From: CBDFLS01 sp965249185
Lineage (GTDB): Bacteria; Chloroflexota; Dehalococcoidia; Lucifugimonadales; Australimonadaceae
DNA length: 64,000 bases
Reading direction: 5' to 3'
NCBI GenBank assembly: GCA_965249185.1
Contig: CBDFLS010000002.1
Location: 1,426,001 to 1,490,000 of the forward strand
Shown: in pieces, positions 49,369-57,195 of the stretch
Numbering within the stretch: position 1 is the first letter of the stretch
How the letters are laid out: every line of letters starts with the position of its first letter
Notes under the pieces: model-generated
Databases searched by the model: none
Told to the model about the DNA's origin: nothing
What the model saw: the letters and a program-made list of their open reading frames with translations, nothing else
Translations under genes and position numbers: made by a program

Positions 49369-50298
49369 ATGGACGAGTTACCGAGCAGTACGAACTGGCA
49401 CCTAGAGCACATCACCCCGGAGCTAGTGCAGGCGACGGGGCTGCGTCGCGTTGCCTACAGCGGCCGTACCCAGTACCAAAAGGTTGATTTGCTGGAGACG
49501 GGACCCTTTGGGCTCAGCCTGATATTGGACGGCAGGACCCAGTCCACCGAGGCCGACGAGTTCGTTTACCACGAGGCCCTGGTCCAGCCGGTGATGACGG
49601 CCCACGCCAGCCCCGGGCGGGTGTTCATCGCGGGTGGTGGCGAAGGCGCTACCGCTCGGGAGGCGCTGCGCCATCCGTCCGTGTCCGAGGTGGTCATGGT
49701 GGACCTGGACCGCGAGGTGGTGGAGCTCTGCCGCCGTTACCTGCCAGGCCATCATCAGGGCGCGTTCGACGACCCGCGTCTGACGCTGCACCACGAGGAC
49801 GCCCTCGCCTTCCTTGAGCGCGCCGAGGACGATTTCGATGTGGTCATCATCGACGTGCCGGACCCTCTTGAGGGCGGCCCGGCCTACCAGCTCTTCACCC
49901 AGGAGTTCTACCGCCTCGTGCGCTCCCGGCTCCGTCCGGGCGGCCTCATGGTGGTCCAGGCGGGCCCGGCAGGCCCCATTAACTACACCGAGATGTACAC
50001 CGCCATCCAAAGGACCGTCGGCTCCGTCTTCCCTCAGTGCGCCGCCTACCGGGCCTACATGCCCAGCTTCGGCACGGAGTGGGGCTTCGTCATCGGCGGA
50101 CAGGAGGACGCGTCCCCGGTGGCCGCGATGACGTCCGAAGAGATCGACAGTCGGCTGGCGGCCCGGCTCCCATCGCCGCTCCGCTACTACGACGGCATCA
50201 CTCACGCTGGGCTGTTCGCGCTGCCCCGCTATCTAAGGCAGGGGTTCGCCGAGGAGCAGCGGCTCATCACGATGGCGAGCCCGGTCTTCGCCATTTAG
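49369..50298 (+). CDS. speE: Spermidine synthase
   Basis: A 309-residue aminopropyltransferase using decarboxylated SAM. SRTQYQKVDLLETGPFGLSLILDGRTQSTEADEFVYHEALV, GGGEGATAREALRH, VVMVDLDREVVELCRRYLP, LTLHHEDALAFLE and DVVIIDVPDP (with the catalytic Asp) are the family motifs; FGTEWGFVIGG is near the end. ATG 49369 is supported by coupling to speD. The two enzymes make spermidine from putrescine or relatives; no ornithine or arginine decarboxylase is in the window. Confidence 0.95.
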   Translation: MDELPSSTNWHLEHITPELVQATGLRRVAYSGRTQYQKVDLLETGPFGLSLILDGRTQSTEADEFVYHEALVQPVMTAHASPGRVFIAGGGEGATAREALRHPSVSEVVMVDLDREVVELCRRYLPGHHQGAFDDPRLTLHHEDALAFLERAEDDFDVVIIDVPDPLEGGPAYQLFTQEFYRLVRSRLRPGGLMVVQAGPAGPINYTEMYTAIQRTVGSVFPQCAAYRAYMPSFGTEWGFVIGGQEDASPVAAMTSEEIDSRLAARLPSPLRYYDGITHAGLFALPRYLRQGFAEEQRLITMASPVFAI

Positions 50299-50939
50299 GG
50301 GCCTCCGCCCCGCCGGCTCCGCAGCTCCCGCCAGACGTCGTCCGGCTTCAGGCCCGCGTCCGCCAGCAGCACCAGCGTGTGGTAGAAGAGGTCCGCCACC
50401 TCGCCCGGCAGGTTGGCCTTATCGTCCGTCGAGCCCGCGATGGCCACCTCGCCGCTCTCCTCCACCACCTTCTGGGCGATGCGCGCCCTGCCCGCCTCGA
50501 AGAGGCTCGTGGTGTAGCTGCCCTCGGGCCGCTCCTCCTGCCGCTGACGGATCACCTGGAACAGCTCCTGAAGGATGCCGGGTCCCGAGGGTGTGCGGTC
50601 GTACTCGGGCTCCGGGGGTAGCGGCGTGAAGAAGCAGCTCGTGCGCCCGGTGTGGCACGCGGGGCCGTCGGCGTTGACCTGGAAGAGCAGCACGTCGCCG
50701 TCGCAGTCCACCTGGGCCGACTGCACGTGGAGGTGGTTGCCGGAGACGGCGCCCTTGTGCCACAGCTCCTCGCGGCTGCGGCTGTAGAAGACCATATCGC
50801 CCCCCTCCAGGGTCCGTTTGATGGAGCCGGGGTTCATGTGCGCCACCATCAGCACCTGGCCGGTGGCGGCGTCCTGGCAGATGGCGGTCACCAGCCCGTG
50901 CTCGTCCAGCTTCACCTGGGGGCGTTCCGTGGCAGTCAT
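50295..50939 (-). CDS. hisIE: Bifunctional phosphoribosyl-AMP cyclohydrolase / phosphoribosyl-ATP pyrophosphatase
   Basis: A 214-residue fusion for steps 2 and 3 of histidine synthesis. The HisI half (residues ~1-110) has MVFYSRSREELWHKGAVSGN, HLHVQSAQVDCDGDVLLFQV and ACHTGRTSCFF with the three zinc cysteines. The HisE half (from ~120) begins ILQELFQVIRQRQEERPEGSYTTSLF and has KVVEESGEVAIAGSTDDK and GEVADLFYHTLVLLADAG. Convergent with speE (4-base overlap) and downstream of hisF and a HAD hydrolase. Confidence 0.96.
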   Translation of the reverse strand: MTATERPQVKLDEHGLVTAICQDAATGQVLMVAHMNPGSIKRTLEGGDMVFYSRSREELWHKGAVSGNHLHVQSAQVDCDGDVLLFQVNADGPACHTGRTSCFFTPLPPEPEYDRTPSGPGILQELFQVIRQRQEERPEGSYTTSLFEAGRARIAQKVVEESGEVAIAGSTDDKANLPGEVADLFYHTLVLLADAGLKPDDVWRELRSRRGGGP

Positions 50940-51010
50940 TCCTCATGCTCCTTCCGCTTTATATCACTCGGAGAGGCCGCTTCATGTCACCCTCCGGCCT
51001 TGGGCCAGCC

Positions 51011-51766
51011 TCAGGCGGGTCCCGCTTCTCGTTGCAGAATACCCTCCAGCTCATGGAGCGATGCGATCTCGAAGTCTGCCCGAAGCAGCTCCTGGCCATC
51101 GGGCGGCGGGGTCGTGCCGGGCGTCTCACCTCCCCGGCGGACCCAGGCGGTCCGGAGGCCGCACAGCTTGGCGCCGTGGACGTCGTCGTAGTGCGAGTCG
51201 CCCACGTACAGCACCTGCTCCGGCGCCGCTGACGCCTGGCGGCAGAAAGCCTCGAAGATGCGCGGGTCCGGCTTGTAGGCCCGGGCCGACTCCGATGATA
51301 CCATCGGCTCGAAGCTCCAGCCGTGGCGCTCGACCAGCTCGGTGAGGTAGCTGTGGTCGGCGTTGGAGAGCAGACCCACAGGCCACCGTCTCTGTAGCCT
51401 GGGCACCGCCTCCAACGCATCCGGGTAGGCTGGCCGCAGCGTCTGGTCGCGCGTGCAGCGGCGGGCGGCGTCCTCCGCGTCGCCGTTCAGTCCCAGGGCG
51501 CGGAACGTCTGTGTGAAGGCGTCCCGCCACGCATCCTGGTAGGTCCGGAAGGGCGGACTGGTCTGGGGATGCTCCATGTGAGTCCGGGTGCGCCGGAAGT
51601 CTACGTCCCGGCTTCGCCATTCCCGCCATAGCTCCGGGCCGGGGATGGACAGGGACTGCGCCTCAACGATCTCGTCAAAGGTGGTCCGCCACAGGTCCAC
51701 ACCGTTGCGGACCAGGGTCTCGTACATATCGAAGGCCACCGTCGTGATGGGGGGCGGCGTGGGCAT
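51011..51766 (-). CDS. HAD-superfamily hydrolase
   Basis: A 251-residue HAD hydrolase. FDMYETLV carries the nucleophile Asp (motif 1, DxYxT), LLSNADHSY near the middle is motif 2, and AYKPDPRIFEAF (motif 3 Lys) and YVGDSHYDDVHGAKLCGLRTAWV (motif 4) follow. The cap looks C1-type. It starts three bases after hisF, so it is probably part of the hisF-hisIE operon; a histidinol-phosphate phosphatase role is possible but unproven, as related HADs have very varied substrates. Confidence 0.9.
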   Translation of the reverse strand: MPTPPPITTVAFDMYETLVRNGVDLWRTTFDEIVEAQSLSIPGPELWREWRSRDVDFRRTRTHMEHPQTSPPFRTYQDAWRDAFTQTFRALGLNGDAEDAARRCTRDQTLRPAYPDALEAVPRLQRRWPVGLLSNADHSYLTELVERHGWSFEPMVSSESARAYKPDPRIFEAFCRQASAAPEQVLYVGDSHYDDVHGAKLCGLRTAWVRRGGETPGTTPPPDGQELLRADFEIASLHELEGILQREAGPA

Positions 51767-51769
51767 CGC

Positions 51770-52603
51770 TCACGCCTCGCTGGGACTTGGAGATGGGCGT
51801 ACCGGCACCTTTCGCTCCGACAGGTAGGCCTTGGCCTGGCCCACCGTGAAGGCGCCGTAGTGGAAGATGCTGGCCACCAGGGCGGCGTCGGCCTGACCCG
51901 TGGTGACGGCCTGGTACAGGTGCTCCAGCGTGCCCGCGCCGCCGCTGGCGATAACCGGCACCGGCACCGCCTGGGCCACCGCGCGGGTCAGCTCTAGGTC
52001 GTACCCCTGCTGCTGGCCGTCGGCGTCCATGCTGGTGAGCAGCACCTCGCCGGCGCCCAGCTCGACGGCCCGCGCCGCCCACTTCAGCGCGTCGACGCCC
52101 GTGGGTGTCCGCCCGCCGTGGATGTACACCTCCCACGTGGACTGATCGTCGAGCGTCAGCTCGGGAGCGCCGGCTTTCGCGGTGGATGGAGCGCTCGGCT
52201 GCACGCGCCGGGCGTCGATGGCGATGACGATGCACTGGTTGCCGAAGTCGCCGGCGCTGCTGGCCACCACCTGGGGGTCCAGCATGGCCGCAGTGTTCAC
52301 CGCCACCTTGTCGGCGCCGGCCTGCAGGAGCTTGCGGACATCGGCGCTGCCGCGCACGCCGCCGCCCACGGTGAGCGGGATGAACACCTGCTCCGAGACG
52401 CGCTTCACCACCTCCACCATCGTCTCCCGTCCCTGGGCGCTGGCGGTGATGTCCAGGAAGACCAGCTCGTCGGCGCCCTGGCGGTCGTAGAAGGCGGCCA
52501 GCTCCGTGGGGTCGCCGGCGTCGCGAAGGTTGACGAAGGAGACGCCCTTGACCACGCGGCCCGCGTCCACGTCGAGGCAGGGGATGATGCGCTTGGTAAG
52601 CAT
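51770..52603 (-). CDS. hisF: Imidazole glycerol phosphate synthase cyclase subunit
   Basis: A 277-residue TIM barrel that uses ammonia from HisH to make imidazole glycerol phosphate and AICAR. RIIPCLDVDAGRVVKGVSFVNLRDAGDP (catalytic Asp at residue 11), LVFLDITAS, IPLTVGGGVRG, VAVNTAAML, CIVIAIDARRV, ILTSMDADG-like LLTSMDADGQQQGYD (second catalytic Asp) and VIASGGAGTLEHL are conserved. About 20 residues (QPSAPSTAKAGAPELTLDDQS) are inserted after the IAIDARR strand relative to common HisF, and the C-terminus is Pro/Ser-rich. Confidence 0.95.
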   Translation of the reverse strand: MLTKRIIPCLDVDAGRVVKGVSFVNLRDAGDPTELAAFYDRQGADELVFLDITASAQGRETMVEVVKRVSEQVFIPLTVGGGVRGSADVRKLLQAGADKVAVNTAAMLDPQVVASSAGDFGNQCIVIAIDARRVQPSAPSTAKAGAPELTLDDQSTWEVYIHGGRTPTGVDALKWAARAVELGAGEVLLTSMDADGQQQGYDLELTRAVAQAVPVPVIASGGAGTLEHLYQAVTTGQADAALVASIFHYGAFTVGQAKAYLSERKVPVRPSPSPSEA

Positions 52604-53097
52604 GGCGGGTCTTACGCCGGAGTCACGGCTGGGAGGGCTCCTACTAGCATAGCAGAGGCGGGGGCCGGCTAGCCCCGGCCGGTGTGCCGCTCATGGTTCC
52701 CTTCGATAGACTCAGGGTAAACTCGCCTCACCACGATGGTTCGACAGGCTCACCATGAGCGGGGGCAAAAGCGGCGCGCCCCGAGTGGGGGCAAAGGCCG
52801 CGCGCCCTGAACTGGGATATGTACTCCGTTCGTCCTGTCCGATGATGCTCCGCTCATCGAGACTCTCGATAGCCCCGATGGAATCGGGGCGTATCGGAGA
52901 GGCACTCGAAGGATGAACGGAGTATAAGCATTGTGGTTGACTGTCCCGCTCATGGTTCGAGAGCCTCACCACGAGCGGGGGTAAAGGCTGATCCCCACGA
53001 GCGGGGACAAAAGCGCCTCACCACGAGTGGGGGCAAAAGCGGCGCGCCCTGAGCGAAGGCGAAGGGTGGGGCTCCGGCCCGTGGCCGTACCTTGGCG
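52604..53097. other. Intergenic repeat patch between hisF and an MBL-fold gene
   Basis: No gene is seen. The patch holds several copies of palindromic repeats: CTTCGATAGACTCAGGG and GGTTCGACAGGCTCACCATG near 52701 and 52738, and the sequence motif (G)CCTCACCACGA[TG] near 52722 and 53009 with repeated GAGYGGGGGCAAAAGC. A longer foldback lies at 52822-52924. Such patches are common intergenic repeat sites in Chloroflexota. Confidence 0.65.
52822..52924. repeat. Long imperfect inverted repeat with a strong central hairpin
   Basis: The outer arms TACTCCGTTCGTCC and GGATGAACGGAGTA (one G-T/A difference) enclose a core hairpin GCCCCGAT (52872-52879), loop GGA and ATCGGGGC (52883-52890), itself flanked by CGATA and GTATCG. 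The total arrangement spans about 103 bases, like a non-autonomous mobile or structured repeat. Confidence 0.75.
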
Positions 53098-53739
53098 CTA
53101 CGACGTGAGCCAGCTTACGTGGCCGTGGAGGTCCGCCGGGTGCTGCTTGCCGGCGAAGGCGGCGTAATCCCTCTTCGCCTGGGCGACGGTGGTGTCGGCG
53201 CCGTGGCCTGGGAAGACCAGCACCTCGTCGTCCAGCGTCAGCAGCCGTTCCGTGATGCTCTGGACCACCTGGCGGAAGGCGTCGGGGCTGCGGGTGTATC
53301 CGGGGCCGCCCGGAAAGAGGGTGTCGCCCGAGATGAGGCATGGCCCCAGCCGGAGGCAGACGCCCCCGGGCGTGTGGCCGGGTGTGTGCACCACGTGGAT
53401 GGCGGTGGCGCCGAGCCGCAGCACATCGCCGTCGCCCAGCCGGAAGTCGGGCGCCGAAGGCAGCTTCGCCTCGTCGTCGGCGTGCACGGCCGCCGGCATG
53501 CCGGTCAGCCGCTTCAGCTCGCCGTAGCCCTGGATGTGGTCCGGGTGTGTGTGGGTGATGAGGACGCCCTTGACCTGAAAGAGCTTGGCCTCCTGGAGGA
53601 GCCGCTCGATCTCGGCCGGAGCGTCCACCAGATAGCATTCGCCGCTGGCAGGGTCCGCCAGCACGTAGCCGTTGTTGTCGTACGGGCCCATGCCGGCCAC
53701 CTTGTACACCTGGAACGCGCCGTCGTAGGCTAGGGCCAT
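53098..53739 (-). CDS. MBL-fold metallo-hydrolase, glyoxalase II type
   Basis: A 213-residue metallo-beta-lactamase fold enzyme. THTHPDHIQGYGELKRL holds the HxHxDH zinc motif, HTPGHTPGGVCLRL the second zinc His, and LISGDTLF and VFPGHGADTTVAQAK the remaining ligand positions. This is the size and layout of glyoxalase II or related persulfide dioxygenase-like hydrolases; the substrate is not known. Start ATG 53739 follows a plausible GGAGGC; two 21-22 bp tandem copies (53787-53829) lie just upstream. Confidence 0.9.
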   Translation of the reverse strand: MALAYDGAFQVYKVAGMGPYDNNGYVLADPASGECYLVDAPAEIERLLQEAKLFQVKGVLITHTHPDHIQGYGELKRLTGMPAAVHADDEAKLPSAPDFRLGDGDVLRLGATAIHVVHTPGHTPGGVCLRLGPCLISGDTLFPGGPGYTRSPDAFRQVVQSITERLLTLDDEVLVFPGHGADTTVAQAKRDYAAFAGKQHPADLHGHVSWLTS

Positions 53740-53786
53740 GGCCGCCTCCGTTGCAAAGCTACCGGGGCGAGTATACCATCCCGCTT

Positions 53787-53829
53787 GAGTCCACCGGAGG
53801 CCGGCCTGAGTCCACCGGAGGCCTTGCCT
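53787..53829. repeat. Two-copy 21-22 bp tandem repeat
   Basis: GAGTCCACCGGAGGC occurs twice, 21 bases apart, upstream of the MBL-fold and DUF1801 genes, which diverge here. Confidence 0.8.
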
Positions 53830-53880
53830 GCTTAATCGGGCGTTCGGTAGCACGGGCTGGACTGAGAGGAGCGCGTCACG

Positions 53881-54339
53881 GTGGCCACGAGCAGCGCTGC
53901 GACGGTGGACGAGTACCTGGCCGAATTGCCTCCGGACCGCCGGGACGCCGTTGAAGGAGTCCGAGCGGTCATTTTGGAGAACTTGCCGGCCGGGTACGAG
54001 GAGACGATGCAGTACGGCATGATCAGCTACGTTATCCCCCTGTCAAAGTATCCGGTGACATACAACGGCCAGGCTTTGGGATACGCTTCACTGGCATCTC
54101 AGAAGAACTACGTGTCCCTCTATCTCATGAACGTCTACGGCGACAAGGAGACGGAGCGGTGGTTCGTTGAGCGTTACAGGTCCAGCGGCAAGAAGCTGAA
54201 CATGGGCAAGTCGTGCGTCCGCTTCAAGAGGCTGGAGGACCTGCCGCTGGAGCTGATCGGCGAGGCCATCGGCCGCACCGCACCCGAAGCGTTCATTCAA
54301 TATTACGAGGTCGCCAAGCGCGGCGCGAAGGGCGGATAG
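53881..54339 (+). CDS. DUF1801 (YdhG-like) domain protein
   Basis: A 152-residue protein. The family pattern VDEYLAELPPDRRDAVEGVRAVILENLPAGYEETMQYGMISYVIPL, then LASQKNYVSLYLMNVYGD, KKLNMGKSCVRFKRLEDLPLELIGEAI, is that of the alpha/beta DUF1801 fold (iron chaperone YdhG/Frataxin-like in fold). No known activity. GTG 53881 is preferred with a GAGAGGAG stretch upstream; no ATG precedes it. Confidence 0.85.
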   Translation: MATSSAATVDEYLAELPPDRRDAVEGVRAVILENLPAGYEETMQYGMISYVIPLSKYPVTYNGQALGYASLASQKNYVSLYLMNVYGDKETERWFVERYRSSGKKLNMGKSCVRFKRLEDLPLELIGEAIGRTAPEAFIQYYEVAKRGAKGG

Positions 54340-54393
54340 GGGCCTGCCCGCTCCTTCGGGAGCCCTGAAATCCGTTCCGTTAAGGAGCCCATC

Positions 54394-55221
54394 ATGGAGA
54401 TCGAGCCAGGCATTCACCAACTCACCCACGGAGACCGGCCCATCCCTATCATCCCGCCGCCCAACGCCTTTCTGGTGGTGGGCGCCGACGCCTCGGTGCT
54501 CATCGACTCCGGCTACGATAGCGAGGAGGACCACCAGGCGCGGCTGGCCTACCTGCGGCGCATCGGCGCTCCGCCGCTCTCGGAGGTGCTGCTCACCCAT
54601 CGCCACGGCGACCACGCCGGCGGGGCGTTGCGGCTCCATAAGGCCACGGGAGCGCCGCTTACCGCCCACTCCCTGGAGCGCGAGCCCATCGAGCGGGAGC
54701 GGCTGCAAGGCGAGGCCACGCTGGGCCGCACCGTGGAGGGCGGCGAGTTGCGGGACCTGGGCGGCATCACGCTCCAGGTCCTCCACGCGCCCGGCCATAC
54801 GATGGGGTGCCTGGCCGTGTTCGCTCCCGAGCGCCGCGCCCTCTTCAGCTCCGATACGGTGCTGGGCGTCTCCACCTCCGCCGTGCGGCCCGGCGAGGGC
54901 GACATCGCCAAGTACGTGGAGACGCTGGCCATGCTGCTGACCCTGGAGGCGCGGGTGGTCTATCCGGGCCACGGCGGCCCCATCGCGGACCCCGACGCCC
55001 GGATACGAGAGCTGATCGCGCACCGCCACCATCGGGAGGAGCAGGTGCTGGCCGAGCTGCGGAGCGGCCCCCGCACCGTGGCCCAGCTCCGCGAGGCGAT
55101 CTATGCGAAGCTGGAGCCGGGGAGGCACCGCCTGGCCGAGGGCCAGCTCAAGAGCCAGTTGCTGAAGCTGGTGAACGAGGGGCACGTGAGGGCGGACGGG
55201 GAGGATTACTGCCTGACGTAG
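54394..55221 (+). CDS. MBL-fold hydrolase with C-terminal winged helix (LACTB2-like)
   Basis: A 275-residue enzyme. The zinc motif is THRHGDHAGGALRL (HxHxDH), with HAPGHTMGCLAVF, LFSSDTVLG and VVYPGHGGPI for the other ligands, and the last ~80 residues (RTVAQLREAIYAKLEPGR ... QLKSQLLKLVNEGHVRADG) form a winged-helix. This domain pair is seen in LACTB2-like endoribonucleases and in several hydrolases of unknown substrate. Start ATG 54394 follows TTAAGGAG. Another MBL-fold gene lies 650 bases upstream. Confidence 0.9.
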   Translation: MEIEPGIHQLTHGDRPIPIIPPPNAFLVVGADASVLIDSGYDSEEDHQARLAYLRRIGAPPLSEVLLTHRHGDHAGGALRLHKATGAPLTAHSLEREPIERERLQGEATLGRTVEGGELRDLGGITLQVLHAPGHTMGCLAVFAPERRALFSSDTVLGVSTSAVRPGEGDIAKYVETLAMLLTLEARVVYPGHGGPIADPDARIRELIAHRHHREEQVLAELRSGPRTVAQLREAIYAKLEPGRHRLAEGQLKSQLLKLVNEGHVRADGEDYCLT

Positions 55222-55301
55222 GCCGGCCTCTCGGTCTTCCAGCGCGCCTCAAGGGGCCTGCTCCCCGGCCGATGGGCTCCGCACAGGACGAGGAGAGAGC
55301 G

Positions 55302-56462
55302 ATGGACTTCGAGATGAAGGAGGACTGGAAGGCGATCCGCGAGGCGGTCGGCCAGGTCTGTAAGAAGTACCCCGGCGCCTATTGGCGCGAGCTGGAGCAG
55401 CGCTGCGGGTATCCCGAGGCGTTCGTGAAGGAGCTGACGGGCCTCGGCTGGCTGTCCGTGCTGGTCCCCGAGGAGTACGGCGGCGGCGGGCTGGGCGTCG
55501 TCGAGGCGAGCATCGTGCTGGAGGAGGTGAACCGCTCCGGCGGCAACGCCACCGCCTGCCACGCCCAGATGTACATCATGGGCACCCTGCTCCGGCACGG
55601 AAACGAGGAGCAGAAGCGCCGCTACCTGCCGGGAGTGGCCAGCGGCGAGCTCCGCTTCCAGGCGTTCGCGGTCACGGAGCCCGACGCCGGCTCCGAGACG
55701 ACGCGCATCAAGACGATGGCGGTGCGCCATGGCGACCGGTACGTTATCAACGGCCAGAAGGTCTTCACCTCGCGGGTGCTGGAGTCGGACCTGATGCTCC
55801 TCCTGGCCCGCACCACGCCCTACGACGAGCTCGAAGATAAGACCCAGGGCCTCTCCACCTTCCTGGTAGATCTGAGAGAGGCCCAGGGGCATATGCAGGT
55901 GCAGCCCCTGCCGGTGATGATGAACCAGCACACCAGCACCGTTTTCTTCGATGGGCTGGAGGTGCCGGTGGAGAACCGCATCGGTGAGGAGGGCAAGGGC
56001 TTCCGCTACATCATCGATTCCTGGAACGCCGAGCGGGTCCTCATCGCCGCCGAGGCCATCGGCGATGGCCGGTGGTTCGTGGACAAGGCGGTGGACTACG
56101 CCAACTGGCGAGTGGTCTTCGGCCGGGCCATCGGGGCCAATCAGGGGGTGCAGTTCCCCATCGCCCAGGCCTACGCCCACATCGAGGCCGCCGACCTGGT
56201 CCGCTATAAGGCCGCCACCCTCTTCGACCGGGCCGAGCCGTGCGGAGCGGAGGCCAACATGGCCAAGCTGCTCGCCTCCGAGGCGGCCTGGGAGGCGGCC
56301 AACGTGTGCCTGGATACCCACGGCGGCTACGGCTTCGCCGTTGAGGCGGACGTGGAGCGGAAGTTCCGCGAGACCCGCCTCTTTACTGTGGCGCCAATAA
56401 ACAATAATCTAGTGCGCGCCTATCTGGGACAGCGGGTGCTGGGCCTGCCCCGCTCGTATTGA
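55302..56462 (+). CDS. Acyl-CoA dehydrogenase family flavoprotein
   Basis: A 386-residue FAD enzyme. FVKELTGLGWLSVLVPEEYGGGGLGVVEASIVLEEVNRSGGNA, AVTEPDAGSETTRIKTMAVRHGDRYVINGQKVFTSR (flavin and substrate contact), the catalytic-base region NERVLIAAEAIGDGRWFVDKAVDYANWRVVFGRAIG, and CLDTHGGYGFAVEADVERKFRETRLFTVAPINNNLVRAYLGQRVLGLPRSY are the family's landmarks. The exact substrate cannot be told. Start ATG 55302 has GGAGAG upstream and matches family start. It is followed by a hemerythrin and a Rieske oxygenase in the same direction. Confidence 0.93.
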   Translation: MDFEMKEDWKAIREAVGQVCKKYPGAYWRELEQRCGYPEAFVKELTGLGWLSVLVPEEYGGGGLGVVEASIVLEEVNRSGGNATACHAQMYIMGTLLRHGNEEQKRRYLPGVASGELRFQAFAVTEPDAGSETTRIKTMAVRHGDRYVINGQKVFTSRVLESDLMLLLARTTPYDELEDKTQGLSTFLVDLREAQGHMQVQPLPVMMNQHTSTVFFDGLEVPVENRIGEEGKGFRYIIDSWNAERVLIAAEAIGDGRWFVDKAVDYANWRVVFGRAIGANQGVQFPIAQAYAHIEAADLVRYKAATLFDRAEPCGAEANMAKLLASEAAWEAANVCLDTHGGYGFAVEADVERKFRETRLFTVAPINNNLVRAYLGQRVLGLPRSY

Positions 56463-56509
56463 GCGTTGCGGTGCTGAGGGAAACACTACTGCGAGAGGCG
56501 ATGTGAAGC

Positions 56510-57184
56510 ATGGCAGGACCGATGGACGGTATCTACTTCATCCACGATGCAATCCGTGGAGATACCCAGCACTTTCAGGATGCGTCCGGTGCCCTGGCCT
56601 CCGCGGACGCCGGCCAGGTGGCGAGCTTCGAGGAGCGCTTCCGGTTCTTCCGCGACGCGGTCAAAGAGCACGAGGAGGGCGAAGAGTCGTTCATGTTCTC
56701 CGCCCTCCTCGCAAAGGTCCCTCATTTGGGGGAGACCTACACCATGGACCATCGCGCCAACGATACGGCCGTGGCAAAGATAGATGAGGCGTTATCCGCT
56801 CTTCGCAAGGCGGCCGGCGCCGGTGAGCGCGCCGCCCTGGCCGCGCAGCTCGCCGCCCAGGCCACCGCCCTCAATACGCTGATGAGCCACCACCTCGCCA
56901 AGGAGGAGCAGCTGCTCCTGCCCATCATGGATGCGCACTTCAGCGTGGAGGAGCAGGGGGCCATGGTGGAAAAGCTCCAACAGCACATCGCGCCCGAGGT
57001 GATGATGCAGATGCTCGCGTGGGTGTTCAAAGCCCAGGACCTGGGTGGCCGGGAAGGAATGCTGCGGATGTTCATGCAGGAGATGCCCCCTCCAGTGTTC
57101 GCCGCTGGCTCCCAGGCCATGAAGGGCGCCGTCTCCGCCGACGAGTGGGCCCAGATGACGCAGCGTATTCCGGAGCTGGCATAG
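56510..57184 (+). CDS. Hemerythrin-domain protein
   Basis: A 224-residue all-helical protein with His/Glu iron-ligand positions: IHDAIRGDTQHF (residues ~11-22), FRDAVKEHEEGEESFMF, HRANDT and LMSHHLAKEEQLLLPIMDAHF, giving the two-iron hemerythrin-like pattern. A C-terminal helical part (MMQMLAWVFKAQDLGGREG...) is extra. Such proteins bind or sense O2 or NO, or handle iron. Twelve bases upstream of the Rieske gene with an AGGAGGT ribosome-binding site between them, so they are probably one transcript with a redox theme. Confidence 0.85.
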   Translation: MAGPMDGIYFIHDAIRGDTQHFQDASGALASADAGQVASFEERFRFFRDAVKEHEEGEESFMFSALLAKVPHLGETYTMDHRANDTAVAKIDEALSALRKAAGAGERAALAAQLAAQATALNTLMSHHLAKEEQLLLPIMDAHFSVEEQGAMVEKLQQHIAPEVMMQMLAWVFKAQDLGGREGMLRMFMQEMPPPVFAAGSQAMKGAVSADEWAQMTQRIPELA

Positions 57185-57195
57185 GAGGTCGTTCA

